Positions 1 through 5,582 of a stretch of DNA of 6,004 bases are shown here, one piece after another. The stretch spans positions 1-6,004 of the forward strand of contig CANGBE010000098.1 of assembly GCA_947451875.1 (NCBI GenBank), read 5' to 3'. Under the pieces are notes generated by a model. That model ran no database searches and was not told where the DNA came from. It saw only the letters and a list, made by a program, of their open reading frames with translations. Every line of letters begins with the position of its first letter. Within the stretch, counting starts at the first letter, position 1. The position numbers were made by a program, and so were the translations under genes. This DNA comes from Sphingomonadaceae bacterium. GTDB lineage: Bacteria > Pseudomonadota > Alphaproteobacteria > Sphingomonadales > Sphingomonadaceae.

Positions 1-1137
1 AACGGAATCGATGTTGAACGCCGCCACAATCGTTTTGAGCGGGATGGGCGGGTTTTCAGCAAAGGCCTGAGCACCCAAAAGACCGATTTCCTCACCCGTC
101 GTTGCCAGAAAATAAACATCGCGATCAGGCTGCGGTAGCCGTGATATCCGGCGGGCAACCTCAGTTAAAACTGCAAGCCCGCTGGCATTATCGATCGCCC
201 CGTTGCAAATCAGGTGTTCCGCCGGTGGCAAGGCGCAAGTGCCAAAGTGATCCCAATGCGCGAGGTAAAGGATTGCCCCGGCTTCCGGGCGCTTTCCTTC
301 GATTTTACCGATCAGGTTGTGCGTCCGGATCGTCGTTTCACGCGTGGTGGCCTCAAGTGTGGCCGAAAGGTCGATCGCATGGGGCGCAAATCCAGCACTT
401 TTGGCCTCAGACTCCAAAGCGGCAAGCCCTTGCGTGCTTCCAACCAAAAGCTGCGAAAATGCGCTAGCAGTGACAAAGCCCTCAAGGTCGCCGCCAATCA
501 GATCACTGCCCAAGGCATAACCATTCCGCTTCCGGCGGGCCGTGACCTCGGCAATCGTGCGATCCCCATCAAGCACGGTCAACACCGCCCCTGCCCCCGC
601 TTTCAGAAGCGCATTCTGGCGCGAGCCATCGTCAACTGCGCCAGCTAGGAGCACCGCCACCCGCCCAGCGAGTTCGTTGCGACTGAGGATGACCTGCCCG
701 CTCCCAACAAACAACAGCGGTGCATTTTCCACAAGGCTGCGCTTGCCCGAAGTCAGCATCAGCACATCGGACGCAGGCAGGGTCAGCCGTTTGCCTTTAC
801 GCATGAAAATAGCAGTCGATGCAGCAGGCTCTCGGGCGACCAAAGTAACTGGCGCGAACCAATCATGACCGGGATCGTTGGTTCCGGATACCAACCCGGC
901 ATCAAACCACTGCTTGGCGAGGTAGCGCAGCGTCTTTGCCTCACCGTCGGTACCGGGTTCGCGCCCGCCGAAATCATCACTGGCCAGCGTCGCGATATGG
1001 GCGGAAAGCGAATTTTCCAGCACCTTGTCTCGCTTGGGCGCAGCAAGTGCCGGATTATTGAGAGACAACTGGGCACAAAGCAACGCAGCGCAGGTAAGCG
1101 CCAACCAACGGTTCGTCGTGCCTGACAATCGCTTCAT
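1..1137 (-). CDS. Secreted M28-family zinc aminopeptidase, 3' end cut by window edge
   Basis: A reading frame of 379 codons runs from the ATG at 1137 to the left edge with no stop, so the C-terminus is missing. Residues 1-32 look like a Sec signal peptide: a basic start (MKR), a hydrophobic core, and a probable cut after PALA, which places the enzyme in the periplasm or outside. Residues about 135-195 resemble a PA (protease-associated) insert. The M28 metal-site motifs then follow in order: LAHWDH (His294), NGAIDNASG (Asp316, expected bridging ligand), TGEEIGLLG (Glu349 catalytic base, Glu350 ligand) and FNIDSV (Asp377). Only the last zinc-ligand histidine lies outside the window. M28 enzymes of this layout are usually about 450-560 residues and remove N-terminal residues from peptides; the actual substrate cannot be read from sequence. 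The start is supported by AAAGG at 1149-1145, seven bases upstream. It lies 101 bases behind bdhA on the same strand and may be co-transcribed; I found no convincing terminator or promoter between them. Confidence 0.9.
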   Translation of the reverse strand, partial: MKRLSGTTNRWLALTCAALLCAQLSLNNPALAAPKRDKVLENSLSAHIATLASDDFGGREPGTDGEAKTLRYLAKQWFDAGLVSGTNDPGHDWFAPVTLVAREPAASTAIFMRKGKRLTLPASDVLMLTSGKRSLVENAPLLFVGSGQVILSRNELAGRVAVLLAGAVDDGSRQNALLKAGAGAVLTVLDGDRTIAEVTARRKRNGYALGSDLIGGDLEGFVTASAFSQLLVGSTQGLAALESEAKSAGFAPHAIDLSATLEATTRETTIRTHNLIGKIEGKRPEAGAILYLAHWDHFGTCALPPAEHLICNGAIDNASGLAVLTEVARRISRLPQPDRDVYFLATTGEEIGLLGAQAFAENPPIPLKTIVAAFNIDSV

Positions 1138-1238
1138 CGCAGCGCCTTTAGATACCCCGCGCGGTCACTGGGCAAGTCCCTATGCCCGAATTTCCGATTA
1201 TGTTGCTGATTGGTAACGGTGGGCAGGCGTCTGCGCCG

Positions 1239-1994
1239 TCACTCCGCTGTCCAGCCGCCATCCATCGACATATTCGCGCCGTTGATCTGCGCAGCCGCAT
1301 CGCTGCACAGGAACAGGGCCATGGCGGCAACGTCTGAAGGTTGAACAAATTTGCGCGTCGGCTGGCGCACCAGCATCACGTCCTCGATCACCTGTTCGCG
1401 CGTCATGCCGCGTGCCGCCATTGTGTCTGGAATCTGGTTTTCAACCAAGGGCGTCCAGACGTAACCCGGGCTGATACAGTTAGCCGTAATGCTGTCACGC
1501 GCCAGTTCCAGAGCCACCGTCTTGGTCAGGCCTGCCAGCCCGTGCTTTGCCGCGACATATGCGGCTTTGAACGGCGACGCGGTGAGCGAATGGGCGCTCG
1601 CCACCTGGATGATCCGCCCCCAACCTGCGCGCTTCATATAGGGAACGGCAAGGCGGGTGGTATCGAAGGCCGCGGTCAGGTTGAGCGCGATGATCTGGTC
1701 CCACTTCTCAACCGGAAAGGACTCGATCGGCGCGACGTGCTGCATACCGGCATTGTTGACGAGGATGTCGACATCCCCGGCCCCAGCCATCAGCGCCTCA
1801 ACCCCTTCGCGCTGCGAAAGGTCGCCGGGCACATGGATCGCGCCGAGTTCTGCACAAAGCTCGGCAATAGCGGCAGATTCGCCAAAACCGGAAAGGACCA
1901 CCTGCGCTCCTTCGCCATGCAAAGCCCGCGCCACGGCAAGGCCGATCCCCGAGGTCGAACCGGTAACCAATGCGCGCTTTCCCTGAAGAAACAT
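1239..1994 (-). CDS. bdhA: D-3-hydroxybutyrate dehydrogenase (short-chain dehydrogenase/reductase)
   Basis: This cytosolic NAD-dependent enzyme is expected to interconvert D-3-hydroxybutyrate and acetoacetate, as used in polyhydroxybutyrate and ketone-body metabolism. The protein is 251 residues, normal for the family. It has the Rossmann motif TGSTSGIG (11-18), NNAG (80-83) and a complete SDR tetrad: Asn105, Ser133, Tyr146 and Lys150 in YVAAKHG. Features that separate this group from generic SDRs are VASAHS before the active site, SPGYVWTPLVENQI (175-188) and the C-terminal DGGWTAE. Spacing of the tetrad matches the well-studied Pseudomonas fragi enzyme (Asn114/Ser142/Tyr155/Lys159). The ATG at 1994 is chosen because GGAG lies six bases upstream and MFLQGKRALVTG is the usual family start. 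An in-frame ATG at 2105 would add 37 unrelated residues and overlap the start of the divergent gene. The M28 peptidase gene follows on the same strand. SDR specificity is never certain from sequence, but the match here is close. Confidence 0.9.
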   Translation of the reverse strand: MFLQGKRALVTGSTSGIGLAVARALHGEGAQVVLSGFGESAAIAELCAELGAIHVPGDLSQREGVEALMAGAGDVDILVNNAGMQHVAPIESFPVEKWDQIIALNLTAAFDTTRLAVPYMKRAGWGRIIQVASAHSLTASPFKAAYVAAKHGLAGLTKTVALELARDSITANCISPGYVWTPLVENQIPDTMAARGMTREQVIEDVMLVRQPTRKFVQPSDVAAMALFLCSDAAAQINGANMSMDGGWTAE

Positions 1995-2000
1995 GATCGA

Positions 2001-2004
2001 CTCC
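2001..2004 (-). promoter_or_regulatory. Ribosome binding site for bdhA
   Basis: GGAG on the minus strand, six bases before the ATG at 1994. It decides that start over the longer in-frame ATG at 2105. Confidence 0.65.
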
Positions 2005-2070
2005 GGCAATTCGTTTTGACAGAAGTATGCTTTCGCTGCGCAGGGTCGTACTGTCCATTGGTACAGGCAG

Positions 2071-2074
2071 GGAG
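2071..2074 (+). promoter_or_regulatory. Ribosome binding site for the YpfJ-type peptidase
   Basis: GGAG six bases before the ATG at 2081. It favours this start over an in-frame ATG at 2027, whose 18 extra residues do not look like part of the family. Confidence 0.65.
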
Positions 2075-2080
2075 TTGGTG

Positions 2081-2977
2081 ATGCGCCTTGATCAATTCGA
2101 TCCAAATGAGGTGAATGTTGACGATCAGCGCGGCCAGTCCGGCGTCAGTGGCGGCTTTCAGTTACCATTAGGCGGCGGAAAACTGGGCATTGGCACGATA
2201 GTGCTGATCCTGATCGCCGTATTCGTTTTTAAGGTCGATCCCAGCCAGATGCTCGGGCAGCTGCAGGGCAGCGCTGGCGGCCCCTTGCCCGGCCAGCAGG
2301 AGCAGCAGGTGCAAGGTGGCAGCACTGCGGCTGAGAGCTGCAAGATAGACAAGGCCAGCCTGGAATCATGCAATGCGCTGTCATCGCTCAACAAGACCTG
2401 GAGGCCACTGTTCAAGGGATCGAACTTCGAATTCAAACGCCCGACACTGCATTTTTATTCGCAGCAGGGCCGTTCGGGCTGCGGAGCCGCTCAATCTGCG
2501 ATGGGGCCGTTCTATTGCCCGACCGATCAGGGCATCTATCTCGACACCGACTTTTATCGCCAGATGGAGCAGGAACTTGGCGCGGACGGCCAGTTCGCCC
2601 GGGATTACGTTATCGCCCATGAATATGGCCATCACATCCAGAACCTGCTCGGCACATCGGATCAGGTCCGTAATCTGCAGGAGCGCAATCCGGACGAGGC
2701 CAACAAGCTCTCAGTCCGTCTTGAACTGCAGGCCGATTGCTATGCCGGGGTATGGGCTGCACGGAACAAAGATAGGCTTGAACCCGGCGATATGGAAAGC
2801 GGTCTGAACGCCGCACACCAAATTGGCGATGACACCCTGATGAAGAACGCCGGGCAGCGTCCAGTTGAAGCCTCCTTCACCCATGGTTCGAGCGCGCAGC
2901 GCATGGCGTGGCTGAAAAAAGGGCTTGAATCCGGGAACGAAGATACCTGCGACACGTTTGCGGATCTGAAGAGGTGA
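2081..2977 (+). CDS. ypfJ: Membrane-anchored neutral zinc metallopeptidase, YpfJ family
   Basis: A 298-residue member of the putative neutral zinc metallopeptidase family (Pfam Zn_peptidase, PF04228; E. coli YpfJ). A short charged N-terminus and glycine-rich linker lead into one membrane segment at about 36-51, then a Gly/Gln-rich linker and the catalytic domain from about 85. The zinc site is HEYGHH (180-185: His180 and His184 ligands, Glu181 catalytic) with ELQADC (215-220) providing the expected third ligand Glu215. The family signature THGSSAQR (267-274) is present. Cys87/97, 134/146 and 220/290 could form disulphides, consistent with a catalytic domain on the outer face of the inner membrane; this is inference. 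Substrates of the family are not established. It is the first gene of a tight plus-strand set, four bases from the next gene. Family assignment is secure, function is not. Confidence 0.93.
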   Translation: MRLDQFDPNEVNVDDQRGQSGVSGGFQLPLGGGKLGIGTIVLILIAVFVFKVDPSQMLGQLQGSAGGPLPGQQEQQVQGGSTAAESCKIDKASLESCNALSSLNKTWRPLFKGSNFEFKRPTLHFYSQQGRSGCGAAQSAMGPFYCPTDQGIYLDTDFYRQMEQELGADGQFARDYVIAHEYGHHIQNLLGTSDQVRNLQERNPDEANKLSVRLELQADCYAGVWAARNKDRLEPGDMESGLNAAHQIGDDTLMKNAGQRPVEASFTHGSSAQRMAWLKKGLESGNEDTCDTFADLKR

Positions 2978-2981
2978 ATTG

Positions 2982-3644
2982 ATGAACCGCTTAACCTTGA
3001 TCCTCACAGCCACTACCCTGATAGCCAGCCCCACATGGGCTGAAGATAAGGCTAAGCCCGCCACGCCGGAAAAGGCGGTGATCCAGCAGGATGTGAGCGC
3101 CATGGATGTCGCTTCAACGCCAATCAACGATCTCAACATTAAGAAGTCGGAGATCCCGCCACTTTTGATATTTGCTCAGGACAAGCCCTATGACCTTGCC
3201 GGGCTGAATTCCTGCGAAAACCTCTCGGCCGCAATCATCGAGATCGACAAAGTAGTAGGCGACGATATCGACCTCGCTGCCGCCGCCAACTCCAACATGC
3301 AGGCGGGCCGTGTGGCGCAATCAGTGATCGGGGCGTTCATTCCCTTCCGCGGCGTGATCCGCGAAGTGTCTGGTGCCAGCGCGCAGGACCGCAGGATGCG
3401 TGCGGCAATTCTGGCGGGCAATGCCCGGCGGGGGTTCCTGAAGGGCGTGGGTCTCCAGCGGGGCTGCGCCTACCCCGCCCGTCCGGCTTCGATGCAGGAT
3501 GCCGCGCGCGTTCTCGCCGGACAAGCAGCGGCCGACCCCAAGAACAAAGACAAGCAGGAAGCCGCCGCTCGTGCAGCCGAAGCTGCCAAACCAGCGGAGG
3601 CTGCTACGGTGGCCAAAACGTCACGCAAGCGACGTCGGCGCTAA
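2982..3644 (+). CDS. Small exported protein of unknown function
   Basis: A 220-residue protein that I do not recognise as a named family. Residues 1-20 form a clear Sec signal peptide with probable cleavage after SPTWA, so the mature protein should be periplasmic. A Lys/Pro/Ala-rich stretch (about 21-35) leads to the part that looks folded and conserved, about 55-170. This includes IPPLLIFAQDKPYDLAG, two cysteines (Cys78, Cys162) that could form a disulphide, and a moderately hydrophobic stretch VAQSVIGAFIPFRGVIREVSG (about 111-131). From about 172 it is alanine-rich and low in complexity, ending in a strongly basic tail (RKRRRR). The ATG at 2982 is chosen because GAGG at 2971-2974 lies seven bases upstream and the signal peptide starts there; a TTG one codon earlier is less likely. 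It starts four bases after the peptidase stop and ends ten bases before the oxidase start, so it is probably translated from the same mRNA. I recall similar hypothetical proteins in sphingomonads but cannot name a domain. Confidence 0.82.
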   Translation: MNRLTLILTATTLIASPTWAEDKAKPATPEKAVIQQDVSAMDVASTPINDLNIKKSEIPPLLIFAQDKPYDLAGLNSCENLSAAIIEIDKVVGDDIDLAAAANSNMQAGRVAQSVIGAFIPFRGVIREVSGASAQDRRMRAAILAGNARRGFLKGVGLQRGCAYPARPASMQDAARVLAGQAAADPKNKDKQEAAARAAEAAKPAEAATVAKTSRKRRRR

Positions 3645-3648
3645 GGAG
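3643..3648 (+). promoter_or_regulatory. Ribosome binding site for the alpha-hydroxy-acid dehydrogenase
   Basis: AAGGAG overlaps the TAA stop of the preceding gene (3642-3644) and lies six bases before the ATG at 3655. It fixes this start over the longer frame from 3499 and suggests translational coupling. Confidence 0.75.
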
Positions 3649-3654
3649 ACAGGA

Positions 3655-4803
3655 ATGCGCCTGACAGATTGCCATAACATCGCCGATTTTCGCGCGCTCG
3701 CCCGCCGCCGCTTGCCCTGGCCGGTGTTCGATTACATCGATGGTGCCGCCGATGACGAGCTGACCAAGGCGCGCAATACCGAGGCCTTCAGCAGCTGCGA
3801 TCTGGTGCCTGAGGTGTTGGCCGGGGTGGCCGAAATCGACACCTCGTTGACTGTCCTTGGCCGCAAAAGCGCCTTACCGCTGATACTCTCGCCCACTGCT
3901 CTGCAGCGCGTGTTTCATTGGCAGGGCGAACGCGCTGTTGCAGCTGCAGCGGAGAAATTCGGCCTGTGGTTCGGCATTTCCAGTCTCGCCACAGTGTCGA
4001 TCGAAGAAGTTGGCGCGATGGGGACTAACCCCAAGATGTTCCAGCTCTATGTCCACAAGGACAAGGGGCTGAACACATCGATGATCGAGCGCTGCAAGGA
4101 AGCAAAGTTCGATTGCCTAACGCTGACGGTCGATACCATCGTCGGCGGTAAGCGTGAGCGGTGCCTGCGCAGCGGATTTTCATCACCGCCAAAGTTCACG
4201 CCCTCGTCACTCCTGTCCTACGCGGTTCGGCCGCGCTGGGCATTGGATTACTTGCTGCGCGAAAAGATTCGCCTGCCCAACCTTGACACCCATGTCAGCG
4301 CGGGCACCAGCCAGTCGATCTCGATCCAGGGCTATTTCACCGATATGCTCGACCAAACGCTGGACTGGGATATGGCGGCGCGGATCCGGCAGGATTGGGG
4401 TGGCACGTTCTGCCTCAAGGGCGTGATGAGCGCCAAAGATGCCCGCCGCGCAGTGGAAATTGGCGCCAATGCGATTATGATCTCCAACCACGGCGGCCGC
4501 CAACTCGACGGCAGCCGCGCGCCGTTCGACCAGCTTCGCGAGATCGTTGATGCGGTGGGCGGCGAAATCGAGATCATCTGCGATGGCGGCGTGCGGCGCG
4601 GCACCCATGTGCTGAAAAGCCTCGCCGCCGGAGCAACCTGCGCCAGCGGCGGGCGGCTTTACCTCTATGCGCTGGCGGCTGCTGGCCACGCTGGTGTGGA
4701 GCGGGCCATCAACATCCTGCAGGAAGAGATTGTCCGCGACATGAAGCTGATGGGGGTCACCCGGTTGGACCAGCTTACCCCCGATCGGCTGAGGTGGCGC
4801 TAA
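3655..4803 (+). CDS. FMN-dependent alpha-hydroxy-acid dehydrogenase/oxidase (LldD/glycolate oxidase family)
   Basis: A 382-residue, single-domain TIM-barrel flavoenzyme expected to oxidise an L-2-hydroxy acid (lactate-like) to the 2-keto acid, passing electrons to the respiratory chain or oxygen. Compared with spinach glycolate oxidase, the active-site residues are all present: Tyr27 in FDYIDGAADDE (Tyr24), Tyr132 in FQLYV (Tyr129), Asp160 in LTVDT, Lys254 in CLKGV (Lys230), His279 and Arg282 in ISNHGGRQLDG (His254, Arg257), and the FMN-phosphate loop CDGGVRRG (309-316) with GGRLYLYALAAAG. That last form, and SSPPKFTPSSLLS, are what I remember from a proteobacterial subgroup annotated simply as alpha-hydroxy-acid oxidizing protein, often labelled lldD; substrate is therefore left open. 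There is no signal peptide or cytochrome domain. An oddity is Cys170 in RERCLRSGF, where the family usually has Asp (RExD). It is the last gene of the plus-strand set and its stop overlaps that of the convergent gene by four bases. Confidence 0.92.
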   Translation: MRLTDCHNIADFRALARRRLPWPVFDYIDGAADDELTKARNTEAFSSCDLVPEVLAGVAEIDTSLTVLGRKSALPLILSPTALQRVFHWQGERAVAAAAEKFGLWFGISSLATVSIEEVGAMGTNPKMFQLYVHKDKGLNTSMIERCKEAKFDCLTLTVDTIVGGKRERCLRSGFSSPPKFTPSSLLSYAVRPRWALDYLLREKIRLPNLDTHVSAGTSQSISIQGYFTDMLDQTLDWDMAARIRQDWGGTFCLKGVMSAKDARRAVEIGANAIMISNHGGRQLDGSRAPFDQLREIVDAVGGEIEIICDGGVRRGTHVLKSLAAGATCASGGRLYLYALAAAGHAGVERAINILQEEIVRDMKLMGVTRLDQLTPDRLRWR

Positions 4804-4819
4804 ACCGCCTCTTCCTTCC
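4791..4819 (+). terminator. Possible intrinsic terminator spanning the convergent stop codons
   Basis: GAGGTGG (4791-4797) can pair with CCGCCTC (4805-4811): seven base pairs including one G-U wobble. The seven-base loop contains most of both overlapping stop codons. A pyrimidine run TTCCTTCC follows at 4812-4819. On the plus strand this resembles a weak terminator for the oxidase operon. On the minus strand the stem has a C-A mismatch and no T-run follows, so it should work poorly there. A ribosome at the stop codon would also cover the stem, so this is only a candidate. Confidence 0.35.
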
Positions 4820-5582
4820 GCCCCACCGCACTCCAATCAACGTTGCGGGTGGTGTACATCACCCCGGCGAGCGCCACGAACAGCAGCACCGAACCGATCA
4901 CCAGCGACCAAGCCTCAAGGTTGAGCAGGACGAACAGCAGGGCATAGAGCCCGACCAGCAGCGCCCCGACAAAGCGTCCGCGCTTCCAGCTTTTCAGCAC
5001 CGCCGCGCTGTAGGCCGAGAGCAGGCCAATGATCGCCGCAGCGGCAACGATATAGCTACCGGTGAAGCCAATCACCTCAGCAAAGGCGAGCAGCAGCACG
5101 AAGAACAGCACCAGTCCCGCGCCGGTCAGCAGATATTCCGCCGCCGCCACCCGCGCCCCGCCGACCACGTCGAACAGCAGGAAGGCAAGGAAGGTGAAGC
5201 CGATGAACAGAAAGCCATACTTCACTGCGCGATCGACCTTGGAATAGAGGTTCACCGGTTCGATCAGATCGACGCTGATCGCTAGGCTTTGGCCGGTGAT
5301 GTTTTCGGAAGCACCGCCTGCGGCGATATTGCCTGCGCTGCCATCCGGGGCCTTTTGTTCGTAAATTTGCGACGCAACATTCGTGCTACTTCCAAGAACA
5401 GGCGCACCATAGTCCTCCAAGCCCACCGGCGGCTGGCCAAGTGCCAGCTTGTCGACCTGGTAATGCGCGGTAAAGCCCTTGTCGCTCACCTCACGCTTTT
5501 CAGGCAGGAACGCCCCGTTAAAGCTCGGGCTGGCCCAGCTTGAAGTGACATCCCATGTTGTAGAACCACCACGCGGCACAAG
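4800..5582 (-). other. creD: CreD C-terminal segment of the chimera (periplasmic strand region plus five membrane helices)
   Basis: From LVPRGGSTTW onward the protein aligns without gaps to remembered E. coli CreD landmarks: SSWASPSFNGAFLPEKREVSD (about 148-168; E. coli has SNWPHPSFLGDFLPAKREVS), GFTAHYQ (170-176), PVNLYSKVDRAVKYGFLF (243-260) and the C-terminal RNVDW (380-384). Five hydrophobic helices lie at about 256-273, 284-304, 308-329, 337-353 and 358-377, the normal C-terminal membrane bundle. The C-terminus is intact. E. coli CreD is about 450 residues, so roughly the first 200, comprising the signal-anchor helix and half of the periplasmic domain, are missing. CreD is linked to envelope integrity and beta-lactam response through the CreBC two-component system; no creB or creC lies in this window. 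Confidence 0.88.

Noticed and set aside
214..648. Plus-strand open frames in the first kilobase
   Set aside because: They are opposite the M28 peptidase frame, which carries all the visible metal ligands and a signal peptide. The plus-strand products are Arg/Pro-rich with no motif.
1170..1187. Inverted repeat GGGCA...TGCCC between bdhA and the M28 gene
   Set aside because: Only five base pairs with an eight-base loop and no T-run on the minus strand; too weak to call a terminator or operator.
1226..1237. GGCG-TCTG-CGCC mini-hairpin just after the bdhA stop
   Set aside because: A four-pair stem is expected by chance in GC-rich DNA and no T-run follows on the minus strand.
1341..2081. Long plus-strand open frame opposite bdhA (246 residues)
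   Set aside because: Arg/His/Gly-rich composition with no recognisable motif. It is the antisense shadow of a well-supported SDR gene.
1995..2105. A 37-residue N-terminal extension of bdhA from an ATG at 2105
   Set aside because: It does not match the family, overlaps the divergent gene's start, and the ATG at 1994 has GGAG at ideal spacing.
3499..3654. A 52-residue N-terminal extension of the alpha-hydroxy-acid oxidase
   Set aside because: It lies entirely within the preceding exported-protein gene in another frame. MRLTDCHNIADF at 3655 is the normal start, with AAGGAG just upstream.
4624..4680. GGRLYLYALAAAG instead of GRPYLYGL in the oxidase
   Set aside because: At first it looked like a change in a conserved loop, but I recall this form as typical of the proteobacterial subgroup this enzyme resembles.
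4207..4836. Minus-strand open frame of 209 residues opposite the oxidase
   Set aside because: Composition is that of an antisense shadow in GC-rich coding DNA, and the plus-strand gene there has a full set of catalytic motifs.
4800..5560. Frequent AGCAGCA / GCCGCCG triplets as a possible tandem repeat
   Set aside because: They are scattered and explained by codons for Leu/Ala-rich membrane helices of CreD on the minus strand.
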